From Verrucomicrobiota bacterium (lineage in GTDB: Bacteria; Verrucomicrobiota; Verrucomicrobiia; Opitutales; Opitutaceae), in NCBI GenBank assembly GCA_023446735.1, contig JAEXPQ010000134.1:1-43379 (forward strand): 43,379 nucleotides of DNA. Direction: 5' to 3'. Position 1 is the first letter of the stretch. Each line of letters begins with the position of its first letter. The translations under genes and the position numbers were made by a program. Below are positions 15,841 through 25,135 of this stretch, piece by piece. Below the pieces are notes generated by a model, which worked only from the letters and a program-made list of their open reading frames with translations, was not told the DNA's origin and did not search any database.

Positions 15841-15997
15841 GTGGGGCGTGCACTTCGCTGCGCGATATGGGAGGGAAATCACCCTAGGAAGTCGAGGGAA
15901 AGTTGCGGCCGCCGGCAGGGCGCGGCGGAGGCGCGCAAGCATCGAGAAACGCCGTCGACGCAACCTTGTCGGCCCGCTACGGTCCATCCCTCAACCT

Positions 15998-16951
15998 ATG
16001 CCCGCGCCCCGAAACCGTTCGCCCTTCGTCGTCGCCCTGCTCCTGCCCCTGCTTCTCGCCACAGGCCGCGCCACCGCCGCGGAGCCCGCCGCCCGCAGCA
16101 CCGTCGACGACCAGGACGCCGTGAGCATCCGTGGCATCTTTGATTTCCAGCTGCCCAAGATCATCCGCCCGGAATCGCTGCGCTTCACGCTCAACCCGTC
16201 GCTGGGCGACCTCACGCAAAAGGACTACGTGCGCGTCCGCACCGGCCTGCGCTACGCGCTCACCCGCCATTGCGAACTCAGCGCCGAAGTCCTGCCCTAC
16301 ATCGACAACTTCGGAGGCAAGGGCGAAGGCGGGGCCGGTCTCGCGGAGTACCGTTTCGGGGGCAAGCTGGCCTGGAACAATCTGCTCAGTCAGTACTTCG
16401 ACACCGCCTTCGGTACCACCGTCACGATGCCGGCTCCGGGTGCCCCGGAACAGCTCACGATCGGAACCACCCGCTGCAACCCCTACATCGCGCTCTCGCG
16501 CGACCTGCACGCGGTCCCGGGACTGGGCGCCTTCCTGAACATCGGCTACGAGTTCTTCGACTCCGATCCCGCCCCGGGGCGGATCGCGCGCTACCGTCCC
16601 TCGCGCGACAACCTGATCGTCACGCCCGGCGTCGTGCTGCATCGCGCCCCTTGGCACTACACCTTCGCCACCCCGCTGCGGACGACCGGCATCGACGGCG
16701 GGGGACGCGAGTACCTGAGCCTCCAGCCGACGGTGAGCTACGAGGTACCCTCCCGCTGGCTTCCCCGCCTGCCGGGGCGCCTCGTCGTGGGCGCCGGCTA
16801 CGAGGCGATCTTCTTCGGTTCGGAGGTCGAGCACCGGTTCACTTCGCGCGTGCGCTGGGATGTCGATTGGCGCAAGGCGGCGCACGCCCTGGGCGACAAC
16901 GTGCTCGACAGCCTCCCGTGGCGCAGCGGCGAACATGGCCCCAAGGACTAG
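15998..16951 (+). CDS. Probable outer-membrane beta-barrel/exported protein
   Basis: 317 aa from ATG 15998. Signal peptide: basic MPAPRNR, hydrophobic core FVVALLLPLLLATG, and a likely cleavage after ATA at about 27. The mature part alternates polar and hydrophobic residues with many aromatic and Gly positions (GLRYALTRHCELSAEVLPY, FLNIGYEFFDSD, WHYTFATPLRTTG, LVVGAGYEAIFFGSE), consistent with 10-12 antiparallel strands. The last strand region does not end in the classic aromatic C-terminus (ends GPKD). No Pfam-type family is recognised. It may be a porin-like or assembly-barrel protein specific to the group. Confidence 0.65.
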   Translation: MPAPRNRSPFVVALLLPLLLATGRATAAEPAARSTVDDQDAVSIRGIFDFQLPKIIRPESLRFTLNPSLGDLTQKDYVRVRTGLRYALTRHCELSAEVLPYIDNFGGKGEGGAGLAEYRFGGKLAWNNLLSQYFDTAFGTTVTMPAPGAPEQLTIGTTRCNPYIALSRDLHAVPGLGAFLNIGYEFFDSDPAPGRIARYRPSRDNLIVTPGVVLHRAPWHYTFATPLRTTGIDGGGREYLSLQPTVSYEVPSRWLPRLPGRLVVGAGYEAIFFGSEVEHRFTSRVRWDVDWRKAAHALGDNVLDSLPWRSGEHGPKD

Positions 16952-17123
16952 GCCTCCGCCGCGCCGTCCGCCGAATCCCATTTTCCCGGACACAGTGCTC
17001 ATGTTTTCGTGACATCGGGACGCAGCGGACCCGACGCCCCCCCTCCGCCGGCGACCGTGCGGGAACCTCCACGGCCCCTCGCGTTTCGCCGCGACCTCGT
17101 CCCTCCCCGTGCGGCCGCCCGGC

Positions 17124-17798
17124 TCAGGCACCGTGCACCAGCGGGACAAAGCGCACCGCCATGATCGCCTCGTCGACCAGGCGGTCGCCCCGTTTCGTGA
17201 AACGATGGAGCCATTGCCCGGCGCGCCCGCCGAGCGGCACGACCAGCCGCCCCCCTTCGGCCAATTGTTCGCTCCAGGCGGGCGCCGGACGCTCCGGTGC
17301 CGCCGCCACGAGAATCCCGTCATAGGGCGCATGTTCGGGCCAGCCGTACGTGCCGTCGCCAACTCGCAGGCAGACCGTGTCGACACCCAGCTCGGCCAGC
17401 AACGCCGCCGCCCGCGCCGCGAGCGGTGGAACGATCTCGACGGAGTAAACCAGCGCGGCCAAGCGCGCGAGAACCGCCGTCTGATACCCGCAACCGGTGC
17501 CAATCTCCAACACTCGGTCGCTCGGGTGCAACGCCAGCAACTCGCTCATCAGCGCAACGATGTAGGGCTGCGAGATCGTCTGTCCCCAACCGATCGGCAA
17601 GGGCTCGTCCGCATACGCGGCGGCCGTCCACTGCGCGGGAACAAACCGGTGGCGGGGCACCGCGCGCAACGCCTCCAGCACGGTCCGCCCGAAGACTCCG
17701 CGCGCCGCAATCTGCCGGGCCACCATGCGCTCGCGCTCCTCGCGCCGCGCAGCCACGGCAGCGCCGGAACCGGGCCGGTCTTGAGCCCTTCCACACAT
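17124..17798 (-). CDS. pcm: Protein-L-isoaspartate O-methyltransferase
   Basis: 224 aa from ATG 17798. The start is chosen by an excellent Shine-Dalgarno, GAGGTGAT, 5 nt upstream; an in-frame TTG at 17864 is longer but lacks one. Family blocks are present: MVARQIAARGVFGRTVLEALRAVPRHRFVP, then PIGWGQTISQPYIVALMSELL (substrate/active-site loop), SAM motif I VLEIGTGCGYQTAVLA, VYSVEIVPPLAARA, and the GDGTYGWPEHAPYDGILVAAA segment. The enzyme methylates isoaspartyl residues in damaged proteins and starts their repair. It converges on the outer-membrane candidate. Confidence 0.95.
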   Translation of the reverse strand: MCGRAQDRPGSGAAVAARREERERMVARQIAARGVFGRTVLEALRAVPRHRFVPAQWTAAAYADEPLPIGWGQTISQPYIVALMSELLALHPSDRVLEIGTGCGYQTAVLARLAALVYSVEIVPPLAARAAALLAELGVDTVCLRVGDGTYGWPEHAPYDGILVAAAPERPAPAWSEQLAEGGRLVVPLGGRAGQWLHRFTKRGDRLVDEAIMAVRFVPLVHGA

Positions 17799-17882
17799 CG
17801 GATCACCTCGCGGCAACGATAGTCCCCTGAGCCGCCGTTGCGAACCGCGCCACTCGCGCCCCAAGGCAATGGAATTTTTCCC

Positions 17883-17909
17883 TTAGGTCGTCTCCGGTTC
17901 GTCCGATTG
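17883..17909 (+). promoter_or_regulatory. Weak sigma-28-like promoter upstream of cheX
   Basis: TTAGGTCG (17883-17890), exactly 11 nt, then TCCGATTG (17902-17909). The -10 keeps CCGAT and the same CGATTG end as the chemoreceptor promoter; the -35 is degenerate. Leader to ATG 17980 would be about 60 nt. Confidence 0.35.
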
Positions 17910-17979
17910 GACCGCTTGCCCGGACGAGCGCCACGCCACCGGAAAGCCGGCCGGCGGGCGCCAGACCGACGGCGTTCCC

Positions 17980-18516
17980 ATGGCTGAAACGACTTTTCCC
18001 GACATCGAGACCCTCACCAAGTTGCTCGAAAACGCGATTCTGAAGGTCATGCAGACAACCGCGCACTTGGGGGCCAAATACATCCGCCGCCACAGTCGCG
18101 AGGAGTCCGACGGCATCCCCTTCTACAAGGCGGGATCCCGCGATCCGCTCATCGTCGGGTCCGTCGGCTTCACCGGCGAGGCCAACGGGATGGTCTATCT
18201 CTATTTGGAGATGGATCTCGCGGCCCAGATCGCCGCCGGGATCACCGGCATGACCCCTGCCGAAATGTTGACCCCGGACAACGCCGAGATCGTGAAGGAT
18301 GTCGTCGGCGAGATCACCAACATGACGGTCGGGACATTCAAGAACGGGATCTGCGACCTCGGGTTCCAGTGCAAGGTCACCCTTCCGACCGTGCTCCGCG
18401 GCTCCCAGCTGCAGGTCGAGACCGTCGCCGGGGCGCAACGCTGGACTTTCGATTTCGAGGTTAAGGGGCGTCCGCTCATCGCGGACCTCTTCATCCAGGA
18501 AGACAACGGCGGCTGA
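17980..18516 (+). CDS. cheX: CheX-like chemotaxis phosphatase
   Basis: 178 aa. CheC/CheX/FliY-type fold with a single phosphatase helix: VKDVVGEITNMTVGTFKN at about 107-124 carries the E-x2-N pair (EITN) that in CheX attacks phospho-CheY. Flanking pieces fit: GSVGFTGEANGMVYLYLEMDLA (about 60-80) and the ending VKGRPLIADLFIQEDNGG. It should dephosphorylate CheY-P as a dimer in the cytoplasm. It stands alone here, divergent from pcm, with a possible sigma-28 promoter. Membership of the chemotaxis regulon is inferred from that promoter and from cheW and the receptor nearby. Confidence 0.85.
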   Translation: MAETTFPDIETLTKLLENAILKVMQTTAHLGAKYIRRHSREESDGIPFYKAGSRDPLIVGSVGFTGEANGMVYLYLEMDLAAQIAAGITGMTPAEMLTPDNAEIVKDVVGEITNMTVGTFKNGICDLGFQCKVTLPTVLRGSQLQVETVAGAQRWTFDFEVKGRPLIADLFIQEDNGG

Positions 18517-18888
18517 GCCCGCCACCCGCGATCCTCGACGCGCGCCGACCCCAAGGGCAGGACCGGGTGCGACGACTCGTTCGCGTCGGCCCGCTCGCTC
18601 GCCGGGCGGCACATGCGCCGGCCCCCCTCGCCCACTTGCGGCGGATCGACTGCATCAACGCTCGCCTGCAGGCGCGGGACGACCGACCCGAAGCCCCTCC
18701 CGGGGGACCGCAGCGCCATCCGGCGAAGAGAGCGTCGCCGCACCAGCGTCGCCCGCCGCACCCGGCCCGAGGCCTGTGCGCCCTTCGTCGCGTAAAGTTC
18801 GCGACACACGATGCGGCCCGGGGCGCCGCCGGCTCCTATGCCGGCGCTCCACCGCCGCTGTCGCGTTGATCCCTGCCTGCGGCCGGAA
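18517..18888. other. Gene-free interval after cheX
   Basis: Open frames exist on both strands but have Arg/Pro/Ala-rich composition typical of out-of-frame GC-rich DNA and no start signals. No clear terminator for cheX was found. The only local dyad, GCCGGC around 18826-18843, has no T-run. Confidence 0.4.
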
Positions 18889-19083
18889 TCAACGCCCCCC
18901 GGGCGATCCAGTCATCCGGACCTGGTATCCTTTCCCAAGCGCCCAATTTCGGGCGGCCTTGCGGTTGTTGAAGACGATGGGGGTGAGCGGGTGGGCATCG
19001 CTGGCGCTGACCAGGCGAAAATGTCCATCGGCGATGGGCGAGACCACGGCCTCGCGCGTGGGGAAGGAGGACATCGAATCCAT
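18889..19083 (-). CDS. Possible small protein, 64 aa
   Basis: Minus-strand ATG 19083 (second in-frame ATG 19074). The sequence reads like a compact domain, with an alternating strand (GHFRLVSASDAHPLTPIVF) followed by a helix (NRKAARNWALGKGYQVRM) and no Arg/Pro bias. This suggests a real short protein rather than a shadow frame. No family is recognised and no Shine-Dalgarno is visible. Confidence 0.45.
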   Translation of the reverse strand: MDSMSSFPTREAVVSPIADGHFRLVSASDAHPLTPIVFNNRKAARNWALGKGYQVRMTGSPGGR

Positions 19084-19159
19084 CGCGGCGAATCATCGGC
19101 CACCCGTGGGTGGAGTTGAACGGGAAAGCCCAGGATGGGGCAACGACCCCAGCAACCGG

Positions 19160-19201
19160 CCTGCCGACAAACAAGAACCCCGGGCACAAGGCCCGGGGTT
19201 C
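19160..19201 (-). terminator. Minus-strand rho-independent terminator
   Basis: A perfect 11-bp stem (19175-19185 with 19191-19201) and loop ACAAG. Read on the minus strand it is followed by TTGTTTGTC. It lies about 375 nt downstream of the lptF/G stop, far for that gene, so it may end a short transcript starting in 19400-19575. Confidence 0.65.
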
Positions 19202-19270
19202 AGTCCAGTGATAGGTGCGGGTCTCAGGCTGGGTTGTTCGCTGGACGCCTGCGCCACAAGCCCAGGCCGC

Positions 19271-19384
19271 TCAACTCAGCAGCCCCAATCGCTCCGTGGT
19301 CGACGGCCTGGGAACGGCGCCGCGAATCTCGAACTCGAGGTGGTCCGCGATCCTGTCACCGAAAGCACTGGAGAAATTCTTCAT
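19271..19384 (-). CDS. Possible micro-protein, 37 aa
   Basis: Minus-strand ATG 19384 to TGA 19271-19273. The peptide begins MKNFSSAFGDRIADHLEFEI and ends GLLS: balanced composition, amphipathic, not the Arg/Pro pattern of shadow frames. It lies just upstream of a strong terminator. No Shine-Dalgarno was found. It could equally be the coding-looking part of an sRNA. Confidence 0.3.
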   Translation of the reverse strand: MKNFSSAFGDRIADHLEFEIRGAVPRPSTTERLGLLS

Positions 19385-19575
19385 CGTATTCCGGATACCC
19401 ACTCTCGACGAGGTCCGACGCCGGGGGCGGGCGTCATCGGCCCGCGGGCCGGGCGCCTGGATGGCGCTCGATCGGAGCCGATGGCGGGAAGATAGCAGAC
19501 GTCGCTCCTCCGCTCCATCGGGCAAAACCCGACCGAGCCCTGCGTTTCGGCCGGATGACGCCGGCCCTCCGCCCG

Positions 19576-20715
19576 CTATTGCCGGTCGACGCGGCGGAAC
19601 AGCCAGAGCCCCAACCCCGCGAAGGCGGCGGCCGGGAGCCAGACGAGCAGCTCCGGGCGGAGCTCCGGATGCTTCTGCGACCAGTCGATGATCATCTGCA
19701 GAAACATGTATCCAAGGGCCAGAACGACGGCGAGCCCGAGGTTGGCGGAGGTCTCCTTGCGCTGCATCTTGATCCCCAGCGGCACACCCACCAGGGCAAA
19801 GGCCAGCACCCCGGCCGCGAGCGAGACCTGTTTCTGCATCGTGTAGCGGATCTGGGTGGCGCGCAGGCGCCGCTCCCCCGCGGTGCCCTCGGTCGAGATC
19901 TCGGTCTTGCGGAGCTCCTCGCTCAGTTCGGTGAAGGTCAGCAGCGACAACTTCCGTTTGTAGGTGCTCTTGCCGACGAGGTGTTCGAGCGGCAACGGGA
20001 TCCGCTGCCATTCGGCGAACTGGATCAGACGTGGGTCCTTGGTGAGATCCCCGGGCGCCTCGCTGTCGCGGATCTCGAGCACGCCGTCGCGCGGCGTGAT
20101 CAGCAGCTGCGCGTTCTCCTCGTCGTACTCGACCGTGCCGGTCTGCGCGCGCAGGTAACCTTTCACGCGATTCTGCGCATCGAGGTTCCAGATCGAGAGG
20201 TCCGTCACGCTCGTTCCGGTCTTGTTCGCCACGTAGATCACATAGCCGGGGAACTCCCGTACGAACTCGTGTGGGACGATGAAACTGAGCGGATTGGTCC
20301 GCACTGCATCGGCCTTGATCAGATTGAAGCCGCTGCGCGCGCGCGGGCTGACGGCGCAGTTGAACCAGAGCGAGAGCGCGGCACCGAGCAGCGCGAGCAC
20401 GAAGATCGGCCGCGCGATCCGGACCACACCCCACCCCGCCGCCCGCATCGCCGTGATCTCCTGCTGCGCCGAGAAGCGCCCCAGCACGAGCAAGATGCCG
20501 GTCAGCAATCCCAACGGCAGCGCAAACGCGACCACGTACGGCACCAGCATCGCCGCCAGCCGCAGGAATGTCTCCAGGTCGATCTGCTCCGAGACGAAGT
20601 ACTTCAGCAGATCCTTCACGATGTTGCCCACCAGCAACACGAACGCGCACACCCCCACCGCGGCCAGCGACGAGAACAGCACGTTGCGGAAAATGTAGCG
20701 GTCGAGGGTGGTCAC
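19576..20715 (-). CDS. LptF/LptG-family LPS-export permease
   Basis: 379 aa from GTG 20715, preferred because the protein then starts with the family-typical TLDRYIFRNVLFSSLAA; upstream in-frame ATG 20796 would nearly reach the rlmN start. Layout: TM1 (about 12-33), TM2 (about 60-80, ending in PYVVAFALPLGLLTGILLVLGRFSAQQEITAMRAAG, the conserved cytoplasmic coupling-helix block), TM3 (about 100-118), a periplasmic beta-jellyroll (about 130-275), then three TMs (about 285-375). This is the six-TM permease that with LptB extracts LPS toward the LptA bridge. Only one of the usual F/G pair is present here. It is divergent from rlmN across 83 nt. Confidence 0.9.
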   Translation of the reverse strand: MTTLDRYIFRNVLFSSLAAVGVCAFVLLVGNIVKDLLKYFVSEQIDLETFLRLAAMLVPYVVAFALPLGLLTGILLVLGRFSAQQEITAMRAAGWGVVRIARPIFVLALLGAALSLWFNCAVSPRARSGFNLIKADAVRTNPLSFIVPHEFVREFPGYVIYVANKTGTSVTDLSIWNLDAQNRVKGYLRAQTGTVEYDEENAQLLITPRDGVLEIRDSEAPGDLTKDPRLIQFAEWQRIPLPLEHLVGKSTYKRKLSLLTFTELSEELRKTEISTEGTAGERRLRATQIRYTMQKQVSLAAGVLAFALVGVPLGIKMQRKETSANLGLAVVLALGYMFLQMIIDWSQKHPELRPELLVWLPAAAFAGLGLWLFRRVDRQ

Positions 20716-20798
20716 TCGGGGTCTTGATTGCGGGCAAGCTTGCGGGCTGGCAAACACTCTGTTCGCTCCTCGCCACCCGCTCCGACCACGCCGCACCG

Positions 20799-21920
<1,122 letters not shown>

Positions 21921-22047
21921 GTTCGCTTCCGTCTCCGTTGGTGGGGCGGGCTTTACGCCTGCCATCCGTCCCCTCCGTCCACCCCTCCCCACCCAACTTC
22001 CCCCTTTACTAATCGTCGCATCCGGATTCGTTGATTCGTCCTTTCCC

Positions 22048-22926
22048 ATGACTCCCGACCGCCCGATCTCCGCTCTCTTCGCCGCCGGCCGCCCGCTCAA
22101 ATCCATCGAGTTCTTCCCGCCGAAGGACGACGCCGGCGTCGAGTTGCTCCGCCTCACCGCGCAGGAGATCCGCAAGCTCTCGCCCGACTACGTCTCGATC
22201 ACCTACGGCGCCGGCGGCAGCACCCGCGAGCGCACCGCCCAGATCGCCCGGCAGCTGCGCGAGGAGCACGGCTTCGTCACGATGGCGCACCTCACCTGCG
22301 TCAACCACTCCCCCGCCGAGATCGCGCAGATTGCCGCCGCCCACCACGCCAGTGGTATCCGCAACATCATGGCCCTGCGCGGCGATGTGCCGAAAGGCCT
22401 CGATGCCGCCACCGCCTTCCAGCCCGGCCTGCGCTACGGCTCCGACCTCGTCGCCCTCCTCAAGCGTGCGCATCCCGATCTCTGCCTCGGCGTGGGCGGC
22501 TACCCGGAGAAGCACCCCGAAGCGGGCTCGCTCGCCGCCGATCTCGACAACCTCAAGCGCAAGGTCGACGCCGGCGCCGATTTCATCGTCACCCAGCTCT
22601 TCTTCGACAACGCCGTCTATTATCGCTTCGTCGAGGCGTGCCGCGCCCGCGGTATCCAGGTTCCGATCGTCCCCGGCATCATGCCCGTGCTCTCGCTCAA
22701 GCAGATCCGGCGCATCAGCGAGCTCTGCGGCGCCGCTCTGCCCGCCCAACTCGGACGCCGCCTCGAAGCCGCCGGCGACAGCGCCGACGCCGTGGAATTC
22801 ATCGGCCTCGAATGGGCGATCACGCAAATCCGCGGCCTCCTGGCCAACCACGCCCCTGGCTACCACCTCTACACGCTCAACCGCGCCAAGTCCGCCCTCG
22901 CCCTCGTCGCCGCGCTCGCGGCCTGA
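22048..22926 (+). CDS. metF: 5,10-methylenetetrahydrofolate reductase
   Basis: 292 aa, the length of bacterial MetF (TIM barrel, FAD enzyme, no regulatory domain). Signatures: SIEFFPPKDDAG, VSITYGAGGSTRERT, HLTCVNHSPAEI, IMALRGDVP, GVGGYPEKHPEA, LKRKVDAGADFIVTQLFFD, VPIVPGIMPVLSLKQIRRI. The enzyme provides methyl-THF for methionine synthesis. The 127 nt upstream (21921-22047) show no recognisable SAM or cobalamin riboswitch. It follows rlmN on the same strand. Confidence 0.96.
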   Translation: MTPDRPISALFAAGRPLKSIEFFPPKDDAGVELLRLTAQEIRKLSPDYVSITYGAGGSTRERTAQIARQLREEHGFVTMAHLTCVNHSPAEIAQIAAAHHASGIRNIMALRGDVPKGLDAATAFQPGLRYGSDLVALLKRAHPDLCLGVGGYPEKHPEAGSLAADLDNLKRKVDAGADFIVTQLFFDNAVYYRFVEACRARGIQVPIVPGIMPVLSLKQIRRISELCGAALPAQLGRRLEAAGDSADAVEFIGLEWAITQIRGLLANHAPGYHLYTLNRAKSALALVAALAA

Positions 22927-22945
22927 ACGTCGCTGCCAAACGACC

Positions 22946-22968
22946 GCCGAGCCCGTCCCCGGCTCGGC
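22946..22968. terminator. Weak bidirectional hairpin between metF and the chemoreceptor gene
   Basis: An 8-bp stem (GCCGAGCC 22946-22953 with GGCTCGGC 22961-22968), 7-nt loop. There is no real T-run on the plus strand and only GGTCGTTTGG on the minus strand. Position between convergent stops supports a weak terminator. Confidence 0.4.
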
Positions 22969-23040
22969 CGTACCAGCGGTAATCCCGCGCCTGCGTTGCC
23001 GCCGGCCGCCAAACTCCCGGGGAGACCTCGCCGTGACAGA

Positions 23041-24894
23041 TCAATGACGAGCGACCGGCTCGCGCCGCGCCGCTGCCATCGCCCGACGCTCCTGGGCAGG
23101 CGCAGGAGCGTGGACCGCCTGGGTCGCCCCCTCGCTCGAGCCCAGCACGATCGATCGCAGGGACTCCATCTCGTGGTGCACGCGTCCCGTCTGGGCCCGC
23201 ATCTCCTGCGCGGCACCGGCGGCCTCCTCGGCCGTCGCCGCCCCGGATTGCACCCCCTGCTCGATCTCCGAAAGCGCTCGGCTCACTTGCTCGAGTGCGG
23301 TGGCCTGCTCGCGACTCGCCCCGGCGATGCCGCCCATCAGTTTCTCGATGCGCTGAGCATCCTCCTTCACCTGCGAAAACTCCTCGTTGGCGCTCAACGC
23401 CAGGTCGCGGCTGCGCGCCACGAGCGTGCCGGCCTTCGCCAGCGTCTCGCCCGAATCCCGCGCCGCCGAGGCGGCCCGGCCGGCGAGATTGCGCACCTCG
23501 TCCGCCACCACCGCGAACCCCGCGCCCGATTCGCCGGCTCGCGCGGCTTCCACCGCGGCATTGAGGGCGAGGATGTTGGTCTGGAAGGCGATCTCGTCGA
23601 TGGTCTTGATCACCTTGCCGGTTTGGGCGCTGGCCTCCGCCACCGCCTGGACCGCTTCGGCGAGCTCCTGCATCCGCGTGCTCGCCGAGACGACCCGCGC
23701 GCCCGCGGCGGCGGCGGTGCGCGCCGCCTCCTGCGCCTCCTGCGCGTTCGACTGGGTCGAGGCGGTCAACTCGGTGACCGACGCCGCGGTCTCCTCGATG
23801 CCGGCCGCCTGCTTGGCGGTCGCCTCGGCCAACGTCTGCGCGCCGGTCGCGATCTCGCCCGAATTCGTATCCATCGTCCGTGACGCCTCGCCCAGCACCA
23901 GCGCCGTATGTTTCAACGGCGCCGCCAGACGCTGCGAGAACACCATCGAGGCCGCCCCGGCGACCAGCAGGCACGCCACCCCGATGCCCATCACGGACCA
24001 GCGGACGCGCTGCGCGGGAGCGGTGAACTCCTCCTCGTCGATGCTCGCTGCCACGCTCCAGCCCGCCGTGGGCACGGGCGCGAAGGCCGCGAGTTTGCGC
24101 ACTCCGGTGCTGCTCACGTACTCCTCCACGCCGGTTCCGCCCGCGATCATCTTGCGGGCGATGTGCTCGGCGCCGGCCACCTGCGAGAAATTCAATTTCA
24201 ACACTCGCGTCGGATCGGGATGCGCCACCATCACCCCCGCCCGGTTGATCACGAACGGATACCCCTTCTCGCCCACCTTCTGCTTGGCGACGGTCGCGAT
24301 CAGGTAATCAAGTTCCAGCGACATCCCGACCAACCCCGCGAAAGCCCCGCGCTCGTCGGCGATCGGCATGCAGATCACCACGATCGGCACGTCGCCGATC
24401 TTCGAACGCACCGCCTCGCCGATCACCGCGCGCCGCGTCTCCTTCGCCTGGGCGACATAGGCACGATCGCGCACGTCGAGGTTCGCGTATGCCGCGGTCG
24501 AGCCGTCCTTGAGGCACCCGGCGAAGATGATTCCCGAAGCGTCGCACAGGAACATCCCCTGGTAGTGCTCCCCCGCCCCCTTGAGCATCGCCCGGATCTG
24601 GCGGTTCGTGGCGTTCACCGTCTCCGCCGAGACCGCACCGGCGTTCCGTTCCGCCAATGCACTGGCGAACGACTCCGCCGCCGCCAGCCCCTGCACGATC
24701 TCCACGTGCCGGCTCATCAGTTGGTCCAGCGAGACCGAGATGTCCTGCGCCGACTGCGCGAGATGCAGGCGGCCCGTGTAGCCGAACGCCTTCACGACCT
24801 GCGCGGGCACGACGACCATCAGGATGGCCAGCGGTAACACCGCCAACGCCAACGCGCCGAGGAGCAGCTTCATGCGGAGACCCATCTTCTTCAT
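23041..24894 (-). CDS. Methyl-accepting chemotaxis protein, dCache-type
   Basis: 617 aa from ATG 24894 (ATGs at 24885 and 24873 are also possible; see promoter). TM1 about 9-32; periplasmic double-Cache domain about 35-285 (YQGMFLCDASGIIFAG, DVRDRAYVAQAKETRRAVIGEAV, PIVVICMPIADERG, VAHPDPTRVL), of the type that often binds amino acids or amines; TM2 about 298-318. No well-formed HAMP is seen before the long coiled-coil signalling domain. The hairpin tip is IDEIAFQTNILALNAAVEAARAGESGAGFAVVADEVRNLAGR, the CheA/CheW contact. The C-terminus lacks an NWETF-like pentapeptide. It should work with the CheW encoded at 13.3 kb. Confidence 0.95.
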   Translation of the reverse strand: MKKMGLRMKLLLGALALAVLPLAILMVVVPAQVVKAFGYTGRLHLAQSAQDISVSLDQLMSRHVEIVQGLAAAESFASALAERNAGAVSAETVNATNRQIRAMLKGAGEHYQGMFLCDASGIIFAGCLKDGSTAAYANLDVRDRAYVAQAKETRRAVIGEAVRSKIGDVPIVVICMPIADERGAFAGLVGMSLELDYLIATVAKQKVGEKGYPFVINRAGVMVAHPDPTRVLKLNFSQVAGAEHIARKMIAGGTGVEEYVSSTGVRKLAAFAPVPTAGWSVAASIDEEEFTAPAQRVRWSVMGIGVACLLVAGAASMVFSQRLAAPLKHTALVLGEASRTMDTNSGEIATGAQTLAEATAKQAAGIEETAASVTELTASTQSNAQEAQEAARTAAAAGARVVSASTRMQELAEAVQAVAEASAQTGKVIKTIDEIAFQTNILALNAAVEAARAGESGAGFAVVADEVRNLAGRAASAARDSGETLAKAGTLVARSRDLALSANEEFSQVKEDAQRIEKLMGGIAGASREQATALEQVSRALSEIEQGVQSGAATAEEAAGAAQEMRAQTGRVHHEMESLRSIVLGSSEGATQAVHAPAPAQERRAMAAARREPVARH

Positions 24895-24901
24895 ACCGGG
24901 T

Positions 24902-24928
24902 CAATCGACCACGCCGTCTCCGGCTTTA
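24902..24928 (-). promoter_or_regulatory. Sigma-28 (FliA)-like promoter of the chemoreceptor gene
   Basis: Minus strand: TAAAGCCG (24928-24921), exactly 11 nt, then GTCGATTG (24909-24902). The TAAAG core is perfect; the -10 keeps the G and CGAT. The predicted start of transcription is within 1-3 nt of ATG 24894, so the mRNA would be leaderless from that ATG or the true start is ATG 24885/24873. Confidence 0.55.
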
Positions 24929-25086
24929 GGGCCTTCGCCCCATCCGCCCGTCCCGATTGTGGGACGGACCTTTCCCAGCCCCGGCCGGTCCGGTCGCGGC
25001 GTCAGACAGACCGTCATCGCTTTCTATTTATCTACCAATGCCTTACGGACCTTTTCCCGAGCTGGCACACCGCGTGCAACTTGAGT

Positions 25087-25135
25087 CCAGCCTCCGCCCT
25101 CCGTCCAAACGCCCATCGGCAATCTCCAATCGCAA
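25087..25135 (+). repeat. Heptad repeat array ending at the start codon of permease 1
   Basis: Seven consecutive degenerate 7-mers, the last three of the ATCGGCA/ATCGCAA type (25115-25135), abut ATG 25136 with no gap. No Shine-Dalgarno is present. Confidence 0.7.

Larger units (their letters stand above)
19084..19575. other. Interval between small minus-strand gene and lptF/G, with possible short transcript
   Basis: It contains a strong minus-strand terminator (19160-19201) about 70 nt after a 37-codon minus-strand frame (19384 to 19271). Nothing else convincing was found on either strand. Confidence 0.4.

Noticed and set aside
18567..18869. 100-codon plus-strand frame after cheX
   Set aside because: Arg/Pro/Ala-rich composition typical of a shadow frame; no ribosome-binding site and no motif.
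21921..22047. SAM or cobalamin riboswitch upstream of metF
   Set aside because: 127 nt of pyrimidine-rich sequence with no recognisable conserved core or paired elements.
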